Positions 26,654 to 35,682 of a stretch of DNA of 37,771 nucleotides are shown piece by piece. The notes under the pieces are model-generated. The model was not told where the DNA came from, made no database searches, and saw only the letters and a program-made list of their open reading frames with translations. Numbering within the stretch: position 1 is the first letter of the stretch; each line of letters starts with the position of its first letter. The position numbers and the translations under genes were made by a program. The DNA lies in assembly GCA_021788195.1 (NCBI GenBank), contig JAJYKY010000003.1, forward strand, positions 1 to 37,771, given 5' to 3'. The stretch is from a bacterium (GTDB taxonomy: Bacteria > Patescibacteriota > Microgenomatia > JAMCZE01).

Positions 26654-26680
26654 TTAGCACTCATTAATATCGATTGCGAT
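26654..26680. promoter_or_regulatory. CIRCE-like HrcA operator upstream of groES
   Basis: TTAGCACTC-N9-GATTGCGAT: perfect half-site plus 6/9 half-site versus TTAGCACTC-N9-GAGTGCTAA. Confidence 0.75.
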
Positions 26681-26708
26681 TTTAAAAAAAATTCCTGCTT
26701 CTTGTCAA
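26679..26708 (-). promoter_or_regulatory. groESL promoter
   Basis: Minus strand TTGACA (26708-26703), 18 nt, TAAAAT (26684-26679). Confidence 0.7.
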
Positions 26709-27232
26709 GAGGTAAATTGAGACTGCTTTAAGAAATCGGAAAAGTCGGAAAAATACGGGTACTCGTGATCGCGGCGCGGTTTGGAAATTACTTTTATTTC
26801 CGGATTAATCCCTTCCAAAAGCTGTTTAACGGCCAAAAGATCACCGTGCGGATCGGCTTCGTTTTGAAAAACCAAAAGGTTTTGGGCCGGAAAATAAGAA
26901 AGAGCTTCGTAAAGTTTCTCGTCGCTTTCTTCCAAATCATTTAAAGGTAGGCCGCAGAGGATAAGTTTTTTAACGGGGGCGGGTTTCTGGGCTAAAACCG
27001 TCATCGCTACGGCAGTCCCGATGGACTTGGCGACGATAGATGTTTCCTGGTCAGCCATCAGCGCGATAATCCGGTCGGCTTCCTTCTGAATCCAGTCGTC
27101 TTCTTTTACGCCGGTTTCCCAGCGTTGCCAAAAAATCGGTCGCGGGTGAAGGTCTGGGGAAAGCTTCTTGGCCGAAGCCTCTGCCCACTCCTTGTTATGA
27201 ACTGATCCGCCGGGAAGAATAAAGGTCACCAT
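26705..27232 (-). CDS. Alpha/beta-hydrolase-like protein
   Basis: FILPGGSVHNKEW; nucleophile elbow-like VAKSIGTAVA; LLVFQNEADPHG; RRDHEYPYF. Confidence 0.65.
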   Translation of the reverse strand: MVTFILPGGSVHNKEWAEASAKKLSPDLHPRPIFWQRWETGVKEDDWIQKEADRIIALMADQETSIVAKSIGTAVAMTVLAQKPAPVKKLILCGLPLNDLEESDEKLYEALSYFPAQNLLVFQNEADPHGDLLAVKQLLEGINPEIKVISKPRRDHEYPYFSDFSDFLKQSQFTS

Positions 27233-27274
27233 CGTTCCTATTATATTATATTTATATTAACCCTGATGGGCGAA

Positions 27275-27511
27275 TTAGATCTTGGAGACGACGACAAAGC
27301 CGGTTCCGGTGGCAAAAGCCACGATTAGGCGGAAGAGCTGGAACGGGTTAAAAGTTGCGGCGTACTGGCTAAAAAGCAGACCGGCAAAACCGGTAAAAAT
27401 GAGGAAACAGAAAACGTGGATGGCCGGAATATTGTCGGGCAAGGTGGAGGTATTGTAAAGAAAAGATAAGGGGAATGTCAATGGGGAGAAAGAGAAATGG
27501 TCTCTTGACAA
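27275..27511 (-). CDS. Possible small membrane protein (start uncertain)
   Basis: HVFCFLIFTGFAGLLFSQYAATFNPFQLFRLIVAFATGTGFVVV: two hydrophobic segments; the ORF's ATG overlaps the hrcA promoter, so the true start is probably downstream. Confidence 0.35.
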   Translation of the reverse strand: MSRDHFSFSPLTFPLSFLYNTSTLPDNIPAIHVFCFLIFTGFAGLLFSQYAATFNPFQLFRLIVAFATGTGFVVVSKI

Positions 27512-27541
27512 GGGTTAGCACTCATGGTAGATTAGTGCCAA
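27505..27541 (+). promoter_or_regulatory. hrcA promoter overlapped by CIRCE operator
   Basis: TTGACA (27505-27510), 17 nt, TAGATT (27528-27533); CIRCE TTAGCACTC-N9-TAGTGCCAA (27515-27541). Confidence 0.8.
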
Positions 27542-27543
27542 TT

Positions 27544-28275
27544 ATGGCGGACTTGAGTGACCGGCAAAACAAAATTCTTCAGTCTCTTATTGAGGAGTAT
27601 ATCGAGACTGCGGCGGCTGTCGGTAGCGAAGTTTTGGAGAAAAAATACAATCTTGGTGTTTCTCCGGCTACGATCCGCAACGAGATGGCCGAACTGACCC
27701 GCCTGGGTTATTTCAAACAGCCCCACACTTCCGCCGGCCGGGTCCCGACCCCGATGGCCCTAAAATATTACGTCCGCAACTTGATGAAACCCAAGGATTT
27801 GTCGGTGTCCGAAGAGGTCGCCGTCAAGGAAAAGCTCTGGAACTACCGGACAGAATTTAACAAGACTTTAAGCGAAGCGACCCGGGAGCTGGCCCGGCGG
27901 ACCAAGAGTCTGGCTGTCGCTATGGACAATCAGGACAATGTTTACTACGCGGGGACAGCGAATATTTTAGATATGCCGGAGTTTTACGATATCGACCTGA
28001 CCAAAACCGTTTTGTCCCTTTTGGACCGGATTGATTATATTAACAAGCTTTTTGCCCGGGGAGTCGGCGACGAAGATATTCATATTTTAATGGGCGACGA
28101 GCTGGGGATAGATTATCTGCAGCCCTGTGGTCTGGTTTACGCCCGGTTCGGGGAAGGCAAAAAGTTCAACGGAGCGATCGGAGTGATCGGCCCGTACCGG
28201 TTTAACTACCCGGTTTTGATTCCGACAATTCGGTACTTTGGGGGTTTGATTGATGAGTTAGTAGGTAACTGGTAG
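27544..28275 (+). CDS. hrcA: Heat-inducible transcription repressor HrcA (short form)
   Basis: LSDRQNKILQSLIEEYIETAAAVGSEVLEKKYNLGVSPATIRNEMAELTRLGYFKQPHTSAGRVPT; C-terminal GAIGVIGPYRFNYPVLIPTI. Confidence 0.93.
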   Translation: MADLSDRQNKILQSLIEEYIETAAAVGSEVLEKKYNLGVSPATIRNEMAELTRLGYFKQPHTSAGRVPTPMALKYYVRNLMKPKDLSVSEEVAVKEKLWNYRTEFNKTLSEATRELARRTKSLAVAMDNQDNVYYAGTANILDMPEFYDIDLTKTVLSLLDRIDYINKLFARGVGDEDIHILMGDELGIDYLQPCGLVYARFGEGKKFNGAIGVIGPYRFNYPVLIPTIRYFGGLIDELVGNW

Positions 28276-28279
28276 GAAA

Positions 28280-28741
28280 ATGAAAAAAAGTGACGATAAA
28301 AGAGAAGACAAAATTGAGACTGAGGTTGAGGAGCTGAAAACCGAGGTTGAAGATTTGAAAAATAAATACTTAAGATCGTTGGCCGATTACCAGAATCTGG
28401 AGCGGCAAACGCAAAACTGGCGGGAGGAATTTGTGAAGTACGCCGGTCAGAATCTGATTGTTCAGCTTTTGGATGTCATTGACGATTTGGAGAAAGCCCG
28501 GGACCATTTAAACGATCCGGGGTTAAAAATCATTCTTGACAAATTCTTAAGTGTTTTGAAAAATAGTGGATTGGAGGAGGTTGCGGTTGCCGGCTCGGAG
28601 TTTGACCCGAACCTGGCGGAAGTAATCGAGGTCGTTCCCGGAGAGGAAGACCACAAAGTTGTTGAAGTTTTAAGAAAAGGATATAAATTAAACGGGCGGG
28701 TTATACGACCGGCCAGAGTAAAAGTCAGTAAAAAAAGTTAA
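28280..28741 (+). CDS. grpE: Nucleotide exchange factor GrpE
   Basis: Coiled-coil N-terminus, YLRSLADYQNLERQTQNW, EVIEVVPGEEDHKVVEVLRKGYKLNGRVIRPARVKVS. Confidence 0.95.
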   Translation: MKKSDDKREDKIETEVEELKTEVEDLKNKYLRSLADYQNLERQTQNWREEFVKYAGQNLIVQLLDVIDDLEKARDHLNDPGLKIILDKFLSVLKNSGLEEVAVAGSEFDPNLAEVIEVVPGEEDHKVVEVLRKGYKLNGRVIRPARVKVSKKS

Positions 28742-28752
28742 ACTAAAAACAT

Positions 28753-30675
28753 ATGGCAAAAATTATCGGGATTGATTTAGGAACTACCAACAGCTGCGTG
28801 GCCGTTATGGAAGGCGGTTCACCGAAAGTGATTCACTCCGCCGAAGGCCGGAATGTCATTCCGTCGGTGGTCGATCCGATTACCCACGTGGTCGGCGATG
28901 TGGCTAAAAGGCAGATGGTTCTCAAACCCCAGGAAACAATCTTTTCCATCAAGCGCTTAATGGGCCGTAAGTTTAGCGAACCTTCGGTCCAGTACGACCT
29001 GAAATGGCTGCCCTATACGGTTAAAGCAGGCCGGGACAATATGGCCGTCGTGGAGGTAGCCGGCAAAACTTTTACTCCTCAGGAAATTTCCGCTATGATC
29101 CTGCAAAAGATTAAAGCCGATGCCGAAAGCTATCTGGGCAGCAAAGTCACCCAGGCTGTCATTACCGTCCCGGCGTACTTTGACGATTCCCAAAGGCAAG
29201 CGACTAAACAGGCCGGGGAAATTGCCGGGCTGGAAGTTTTACGGATTATTAACGAACCGACGGCCGCAGCTTTAGCTTACGGTCTGGACAAGAAAAACGC
29301 CCATACTATTGCCGTTTACGATTTAGGCGGCGGGACATTTGATATCTCTATTCTGGAACTGGGCGAAGGCGTTTATCAGGTCAAATCCACTAACGGCGAC
29401 ACCCATTTAGGCGGCGACGATTTTGACAAAAAGATTTTAGATTACCTTGCCGACGAGTTTAAAAAAGAACACGGCGTCGATTTGCGCAAAGACCCGCAGG
29501 CCCTGCAACGGCTTCGTGAGGCGGCGGAAAAAGCCAAGATCGAACTTTCCAGCGCGACCGAAGCGGAGATTAACCAGCCGTTTATTACCCAGGGCAAAGA
29601 AGGGCCTCTTCATTTGACGATGAAGTTGACCCGGGCCAAACTGGAACAGATTGTCGGCGACCTGATCGAGAAAACGATCGACCCGGTTAAAAAAGCTCTC
29701 TCCGATGCGAAACTGACCGTCAAAGACATTGATGAGATTGTGATGGTTGGCGGGATGACCCGGATGCCGAAAGTCGTCGAAACGGTGACCAACTTTTTCG
29801 GCAAGGAACCGAACCGGAGCGTGAACCCGGACGAAGTGGTGGCCGTCGGAGCGGCGGTCCAGGGCGGGGTTTTAGGCGGCGAGGTCCGGGATGTCCTGCT
29901 TTTAGATGTCACTCCTCTGACCTTGGGAATCGAAACTTTGGGCAGCGTTTCTACTCCCCTTATTTCCCGCAACGCGACTATCCCGACAAGTAAGTCACAG
30001 GTTTTTTCAACGGCGGCGGATAACCAGACGCAGGTAGAAATTAACGTTCTGCAGGGTGAACGGCCGATGGCGGCTGACAATAAATCCCTGGGCCGGTTTA
30101 TCCTCGACGGAATTCCCCCGGCGCCGCGCGGCATGCCTCAAGTGGAAGTGACTTTTGATATCGACGCAAACGGGATTTTAAATGTCAAAGCCAAAGACAA
30201 GGCGACCGGCCGGGAACAAAGCATTAAGATTACCGGTTCGACGGGGCTCTCCAAGGACGAAGTAGAGAAGATGACCCGGGAGGCGGAAGCTCATGCTGCC
30301 GAAGATTCGGCTAAAAAAGAACTGGTGGATGCCAAAAACGTCGCGGATTCCCTGATTTTTACGGCGGAAAAATCCTTAAAGGATGCCGGCGACAAGGTAC
30401 CGGCTGACGTCAAAAAGAGCGTGGAAGACAAGATCGCGGCTCTGCGGGAAACGGCTAAAGGGGATGACAAAGCGAATATTGAAGCCAAGACTAAAGAACT
30501 TTCCGACGAACTTTCGAAAATTGGCCAGGCGATGTACGGCGGCAGCCAGGGGCAACCCGGGGGAGCTCCGGGTGGAGCGCCGGGTGGTGAAGGTCAACCG
30601 GGGGGACAGCCGGGCCAGGCTCCCGGCGGCGAGGATCACGGAGAGGAACCGGTGGAAGGCGAAGTGGTGTCGTAA
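28753..30675 (+). CDS. dnaK: Molecular chaperone DnaK
   Basis: [36 protein letters not shown]; Gly-rich C-terminus EGEVVS. Confidence 0.98.
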   Translation: MAKIIGIDLGTTNSCVAVMEGGSPKVIHSAEGRNVIPSVVDPITHVVGDVAKRQMVLKPQETIFSIKRLMGRKFSEPSVQYDLKWLPYTVKAGRDNMAVVEVAGKTFTPQEISAMILQKIKADAESYLGSKVTQAVITVPAYFDDSQRQATKQAGEIAGLEVLRIINEPTAAALAYGLDKKNAHTIAVYDLGGGTFDISILELGEGVYQVKSTNGDTHLGGDDFDKKILDYLADEFKKEHGVDLRKDPQALQRLREAAEKAKIELSSATEAEINQPFITQGKEGPLHLTMKLTRAKLEQIVGDLIEKTIDPVKKALSDAKLTVKDIDEIVMVGGMTRMPKVVETVTNFFGKEPNRSVNPDEVVAVGAAVQGGVLGGEVRDVLLLDVTPLTLGIETLGSVSTPLISRNATIPTSKSQVFSTAADNQTQVEINVLQGERPMAADNKSLGRFILDGIPPAPRGMPQVEVTFDIDANGILNVKAKDKATGREQSIKITGSTGLSKDEVEKMTREAEAHAAEDSAKKELVDAKNVADSLIFTAEKSLKDAGDKVPADVKKSVEDKIAALRETAKGDDKANIEAKTKELSDELSKIGQAMYGGSQGQPGGAPGGAPGGEGQPGGQPGQAPGGEDHGEEPVEGEVVS

Positions 30676-30688
30676 GTTTTTAATTTTA

Positions 30689-30742
30689 ACCCCGATAAAA
30701 CGGGGTCAATTCTCAATTGGCGGAAAGGATTCCGCCATTTTT
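30689..30742 (+). terminator. Tandem hairpins with intrinsic terminator after dnaK
   Basis: ACCCCG-ATAAAA-CGGGGT (30689-30706), then TGGCGGAA-AGGA-TTCCGCCA followed by T5 (30718-30742). Confidence 0.8.
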
Positions 30743-30783
30743 AGTAATTTAAGGGGTACTATATAATATAATAAGAGCTTCAT

Positions 30784-31698
30784 ATGGCGGCAAACAAAGA
30801 TTATTACGAAATTTTGGGGGTCGGGAAAAAAGCGACGGATGCGGAAATTAAGGCGGCGTACCGAAAAAAAGCTTTGGAGTGGCATCCGGACCGGAACAAA
30901 AGCCCCCAGGCGGCGGAAAAATTCAAGGAAGTCAATCAGGCCTACGAGGTTTTGTCCAATGGTGAAAAACGGGCGGCTTACGACCAGTTTGGCAGCGCCG
31001 CTTTTGAGCAGGGCGGTCCGGGCGGTTTCGGCGGCGGGCAGCAGGGACCGTTTGGCGGTGGGAGCTACCAGCAGGGACCGTTTAGCTACACTTACCGGAC
31101 TTATGGTGCCGGCGGGGAAAACCCGTTTGAGGGCTTCGGCGGTTTTTCCGATCCCTTCGAGATATTTGAGCAGTTTTTTGGCGGCGGTTTTACTGGTGGC
31201 CGACAGGGGCGGGCCCGGCGCAAGACTTATGCCATCAGCATAAGTTTTATGGAAGCGGTTCGGGGAATGGAGAAAACGGTTGATGTCGAAGGCAAGCAGA
31301 TGAAAATCAAAATTCCCGCCGGAGTGGACGAAGGGATGCGGGTCCGGTTCGGGGATTTTGACGTGATCGTTTCGGTCACGCCGGATAAAACTTTCCAGCG
31401 CGAGGGGGCCAATCTTATCGTTGACCAGGAAGTGGATTTTGTGACGGCCACTTTAGGTGGGACCATGGAAGTCCCCACCCTGGAAGGAACCGTCCCATTG
31501 AAAGTTCCGGCCGGGACCCAGCCGGGAACGGTCGTTCGCCTTCGCGGCCGGGGAGTAAAAATCCCCCAGTCCAACCAGTCCGGCGACGAATACATCCGGG
31601 TAAAAATTAAAATTCCCAGCCGGCTGACCTCGGAGCAAAAACAACTTCTGGAAGAGTTCCGCCGCTCCCAGACGGGCAAAAAATCCGGCTGGTTTTAA
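30784..31698 (+). CDS. dnaJ: DnaJ/CbpA-type co-chaperone without zinc-finger domain
   Basis: KDYYEILGVGKKATDAEIKAAYRKKALEWHPDRNK; G/F region; C-terminal domain lacking CxxCxGxG repeats. Confidence 0.93.
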   Translation: MAANKDYYEILGVGKKATDAEIKAAYRKKALEWHPDRNKSPQAAEKFKEVNQAYEVLSNGEKRAAYDQFGSAAFEQGGPGGFGGGQQGPFGGGSYQQGPFSYTYRTYGAGGENPFEGFGGFSDPFEIFEQFFGGGFTGGRQGRARRKTYAISISFMEAVRGMEKTVDVEGKQMKIKIPAGVDEGMRVRFGDFDVIVSVTPDKTFQREGANLIVDQEVDFVTATLGGTMEVPTLEGTVPLKVPAGTQPGTVVRLRGRGVKIPQSNQSGDEYIRVKIKIPSRLTSEQKQLLEEFRRSQTGKKSGWF

Positions 31699-31763
31699 GC
31701 TGCTTTTTGCCTTCACGAAAATTTATCCTTTTTGAATTATTACCCGTAAATTCCGGCTCGTCC

Positions 31764-31793
31764 TTGACCCGCCGGAGTTCTTAGTGTTACAAT
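31764..31793 (+). promoter_or_regulatory. nusA promoter (extended -10)
   Basis: TTGACC (31764-31769), 18 nt, TGTTACAAT (-10 31788-31793). Confidence 0.7.
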
Positions 31794-31811
31794 TAATGAG
31801 GATAAAGTTTG

Positions 31812-31835
31812 GGTGGGATAAATCCCGCCTTTTTT
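31812..31835 (+). terminator. Terminator-like hairpin in the nusA leader
   Basis: GGTGGGA-TAAA-TCCCGCC followed by T6, 10 nt before the nusA ATG. Confidence 0.75.
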
Positions 31836-31845
31836 ATTAACGATT

Positions 31846-32949
31846 ATGCCGGCAGTTGTCCGTAGTGAATTTGCTTTAGCTTTAAACCAGGTTTGCTCTG
31901 AACGGGGCCTGGACCCGGAAGTGGTTTTGGAGACCATCCGTCAGGCGATTCTTATGGCTTACCGCAAGGACCGGTTACTCACTATCGGGGAATCGGTCGA
32001 GGTGACTAATTTCCTGGCCGAACTGGACCCGGCGACGGGCGAAGCCCAGATTTTTGAAAGACTTGAAGACGGCAGCAAAGGTAAGGATGTTACTCCTCCG
32101 GGTTTTGGCCGGATTGCTGCCCAGACAGCCAAACAGGTGATTATTCAGCGGATCCGTGAAGCCGAAAAGAAAGCCATTATCTCCGATTTTACGACCCGGG
32201 TCGGGACCATTACCAACGGGATGATTCTCCGGTTTGACGGCCCGAATATTATTGTCGACATTAACAAAGCCGAAGCGGTGATGCCGCCGGCCGAGCAGGT
32301 GGCCAATGAGCGTTATTACGCCAACCAACGGCTGACCTTTTACATTGAAGGTATTCGGGAAAGCGCCAAAGGCAGCGAGGTAGTGGTCTCCCGTTCCAAT
32401 GTCGGGCTGGTTACCGGGCTGTTTAGACGGGAAGTCCCGGAAATTCAAAATAACGCCGTGGAAATTAAGCTGATTGCCCGGGAAGCCGGCGGCCGGACAA
32501 AATTAGCTGTGGCCTCGACCCAATCCGGGGTCGATCCGGTCGGAGCCTGCGTCGGCCAAAAGGGTGTCCGGGTCCAGGCAGTGATTAACGAACTGGGCGG
32601 CTCGGAAAAAGTGGATATTATCCAATACAGCGATGATGCGACCCTTCTTATTTCCCAGGCTTTGGCGCCAGCTAAAGATATTACCGTGACCTTAAACGAA
32701 GAAACCAGGGAAGCGGTGGCGGTTGTTCCTGACGACCAACTAAGCCTGGCAATCGGCCGGGACGGACAAAATGTCCGGTTAGCGGTCAAGTTAACCGGGT
32801 GGAAAATTGATATCCGGGGGAAAACTCAGGCGGTTGAAACTCCGGCCCCGGAAGTTACGCAACCGACTTCGGAAAAAACAGAAGAAACCAAAGAAGAAAA
32901 ACCTAAACGTAAGAGCGCGAAAAAGGCGACGAAAAATGAAACCGAGTAG
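31846..32949 (+). CDS. nusA: Transcription termination/antitermination factor NusA
   Basis: S1 and KH domains: NGMILRFDGPNIIVDINKAEAVMPPAEQV; DPVGACVGQKGVRVQAVINELGGSEKVDIIQY; LAIGRDGQNVRLAVKLTGWKIDI. Confidence 0.97.
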   Translation: MPAVVRSEFALALNQVCSERGLDPEVVLETIRQAILMAYRKDRLLTIGESVEVTNFLAELDPATGEAQIFERLEDGSKGKDVTPPGFGRIAAQTAKQVIIQRIREAEKKAIISDFTTRVGTITNGMILRFDGPNIIVDINKAEAVMPPAEQVANERYYANQRLTFYIEGIRESAKGSEVVVSRSNVGLVTGLFRREVPEIQNNAVEIKLIAREAGGRTKLAVASTQSGVDPVGACVGQKGVRVQAVINELGGSEKVDIIQYSDDATLLISQALAPAKDITVTLNEETREAVAVVPDDQLSLAIGRDGQNVRLAVKLTGWKIDIRGKTQAVETPAPEVTQPTSEKTEETKEEKPKRKSAKKATKNETE

Positions 32950-32964
32950 CGCTTTCCGATCTTT

Positions 32965-34413
32965 ATGGAAATACAAAAAACAGCGATCCAGCCTGAAAGT
33001 AATATCGCGGCCGAAAGGCCGCCGGTCGTTGTAGTTTTAGGCCACGTTGACCACGGAAAAACCACCCTTCTGGATGCGATTCGCCAAACCGATGTAGCTT
33101 CCCGAGAATACGGCGGGATTACCCAAAGTATCGGGGCCTACCAGATTTCTCTTCCGGATAAAAAAAAGATTACGTTTATTGATACTCCCGGCCACGAAGC
33201 TTTCACGAAAATGCGCAGCCGGGGAGCCGGGGTAGCCGATATTGCCGTTCTGGTGGTGGCTGCCAACGATTCGGTCATGCCGCAGACGGCCGAGTCGATA
33301 AAAATTATTCAGGCAGCTAAAATTCCTTATGTTGTCGCCATAAATAAAATTGACCTTCCGGAGGCCAATATCGATAAGGTGATTCAGGATTTGCTGCGGT
33401 ACAACGTGCTTCTCGAAAATTACGGCGGCGATGTTCCTTTCCTGAAAATCTCCGCCAGGAAAAAAGACGGCCTCAAAGAACTTCTGGATTTAATCGAATT
33501 ATTAGCGGAAGTAAGCGGAGTGACGGGAGAAGAAGCAGATCCGTTGGATGCGACGGTTATTGAAGCGAAACTGGACAAAAACCGCGGTCCGGTAGCTACG
33601 GTAGTAGTCCGCAACGGCAGCCTTTCCACCGGTCAGGAAATCTATATTGACGGGACCAAAAGCAAAATCCGGGCCCTTATTGATTTTCAGGGCAAGCCGA
33701 TGGCAAAAGCCGGCCCGGGTACCCCGGCGGAAATTTTAGGTTTGAAGGAAGTCCCGGCGGTCGGATCGACCGTCAGCCGGACCGCTACTCCGGTAAAAAC
33801 TCCTAAGACTGCCAGCCAAACTTTAGCTTCGGGAGGAGAGCTGAAACTGATTCTTAAGGGCGACAACGCCGGTTCTTTGGAAGCCATAACGGCGGTTCTT
33901 CCGGACAATGTCCATCTCATCGATCTCGGATCCGGGGAGATTACCGAAGCCGATATTTTATTGGCGAAATCTACCGGAGCCATAGTTCTGGGTTTTAATA
34001 TTAAGGCCGGTCCCAGCGCCCTGAAGCTGGCGGAGACGGAGAGAGTTTTGGTCCGGACTTACAAAATTATTTATGAGCTTCTGGATGAAGTCCGTGATGC
34101 GGCCAGGGGAGTTTTGGAGCCGGAGCCGGAAGAGATCTTAGGCCGGGCCCAGATTTTAGCCAGTTTTCCGTACGAAAAAATGCTGGTTGCCGGCAGCCGC
34201 ATTTTGGAAGGGCGACTGGCCCGGGGCGACACGGTCAAGATTTTGCGCCACGGAGCCGGAGGTGAAGAAACGGTCGGGCAAAGCCGGATTAAATCCCTGC
34301 GCGTCGGCAAAGATGATATCAATAAAGTGGAGGCCGGAAAGGAATGCGGGGTCCTTTTGGAGCCGCAAATTGACTTCCGGCCGGGTGATGTGATAGCATC
34401 CCATAAAATTTAA
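32965..34413 (+). CDS. infB: Translation initiation factor IF-2 (short, no N-terminal extension)
   Basis: [45 protein letters not shown]-terminal [18 protein letters not shown]. Confidence 0.97.
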   Translation: MEIQKTAIQPESNIAAERPPVVVVLGHVDHGKTTLLDAIRQTDVASREYGGITQSIGAYQISLPDKKKITFIDTPGHEAFTKMRSRGAGVADIAVLVVAANDSVMPQTAESIKIIQAAKIPYVVAINKIDLPEANIDKVIQDLLRYNVLLENYGGDVPFLKISARKKDGLKELLDLIELLAEVSGVTGEEADPLDATVIEAKLDKNRGPVATVVVRNGSLSTGQEIYIDGTKSKIRALIDFQGKPMAKAGPGTPAEILGLKEVPAVGSTVSRTATPVKTPKTASQTLASGGELKLILKGDNAGSLEAITAVLPDNVHLIDLGSGEITEADILLAKSTGAIVLGFNIKAGPSALKLAETERVLVRTYKIIYELLDEVRDAARGVLEPEPEEILGRAQILASFPYEKMLVAGSRILEGRLARGDTVKILRHGAGGEETVGQSRIKSLRVGKDDINKVEAGKECGVLLEPQIDFRPGDVIASHKI

Positions 34414-34416
34414 GCT

Positions 34417-35301
34417 ATGACCGCTCAGGATCTGCAACAAATTCAAAGTATAGTCACCGGGGCTAAAAGGGTTCTGGTGATTACTCACAAAAATCCTTCC
34501 TTTGACACTATGGCTTCGGCCCTTTCTTTATATTTGGCCTCGATTAGATCGGGGAAGGATGCCGTTGTCGCCATGGAATCCGAACCACTGGTCGAAATTG
34601 CTGACCTGGTCGGAATCAATAAAGTCCAGACACAACTGGGCGGCAGTAATATAGTCGTGACCTTAAGTAACTACAATACCGGCGAGGTGGAACGAGTTTC
34701 GGCAACCGAAGATCTGGAAGGCGGAAAATTTAACGTGACGCTGGTCCCGAAAAGCGGGGTAGTTTTGGACGCGAAAAACGTCTCCCTGTCTTCTTCCGGC
34801 GGCAGTTTTGATTTAATTTACACCGTTGAAGTGACGGCGCCGGAGAATTTAGGGAAGCTTTACGACCCGAATCTTTTTAGCGGGACCCAGGTTATTAATA
34901 TTGACAACCACGACGAAAACAAAGATTACGGCCGGTATAATTTAGTTGAGCCGGACGCGGCGTCCGTTTCAGAAATTACCACCTTTTTCCTGCGGGCAAT
35001 CGGGATTCAGATGGACGAAGACATTGCCGGCAATTTGTCCCGGGGTCTGCGGGCGGCCACCAATAATTTTACCTCCGAAAAAATCAATCCGGCGACTTTC
35101 GAAGCGGCCGCTATCTGCCTGCGGGTCAAACAGAAACCACAGCCGCAAGTCCCGAAACCAAAAACCGACCAGCAACCGGAACAGTCAGAACAACCGCAAC
35201 AGAGTATGCCCCAAAACAACCAGACCCAGAGTCCGGTCAAGGATGAGGTCCCGGCCGACTGGATCGGGCCGAAAATCTACCGCGGCGGGGGAAACGTTTA
35301 G
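34417..35301 (+). CDS. DHH/NrnA-like phosphoesterase fold with degenerate catalytic motifs
   Basis: VLVITHKNPSFDTMASALSLY; VINIDNHDENKDYGRYNLVEPDAASVSEI; Pro/Gln-rich C-terminal tail. Confidence 0.75.
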   Translation: MTAQDLQQIQSIVTGAKRVLVITHKNPSFDTMASALSLYLASIRSGKDAVVAMESEPLVEIADLVGINKVQTQLGGSNIVVTLSNYNTGEVERVSATEDLEGGKFNVTLVPKSGVVLDAKNVSLSSSGGSFDLIYTVEVTAPENLGKLYDPNLFSGTQVINIDNHDENKDYGRYNLVEPDAASVSEITTFFLRAIGIQMDEDIAGNLSRGLRAATNNFTSEKINPATFEAAAICLRVKQKPQPQVPKPKTDQQPEQSEQPQQSMPQNNQTQSPVKDEVPADWIGPKIYRGGGNV

Positions 35302-35348
35302 CCTCTTTCAAAAAATAAGGAATCGAAGTATAATAACAACCGTTATTT

Positions 35349-35618
35349 ATGGCATTGCAATCTGACGCAAAGAAAAAGGTCATCGAACAGTTTTCCCAGG
35401 GCAAAGGGGATACCGGCAGCCCTGAGGTTCAGGTAGCCTTACTTTCCGAACGGATCAAGAACCTGACTGACCATTTGAAAAAGCACCCGCACGACGTCCA
35501 TTCCCGCCGGGGACTTTTGACTATTGTGTCCAAGCGTCGAAGACTGTTAAACTACCTGCAGAAAAAAGCCGGAGAGAGATACCAGAAATTAGTGGCCGAT
35601 TTAGGATTGGCCAAATAA
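35349..35618 (+). CDS. rpsO: 30S ribosomal protein S15
   Basis: [66 protein letters not shown]. Confidence 0.97.
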   Translation: MALQSDAKKKVIEQFSQGKGDTGSPEVQVALLSERIKNLTDHLKKHPHDVHSRRGLLTIVSKRRRLLNYLQKKAGERYQKLVADLGLAK

Positions 35619-35682
35619 ACCTCGAAGGATTGTGGGAGAAAGAAAAATTTTTCCTCGTTGGCGATCCTCGATAGAAATTTAA

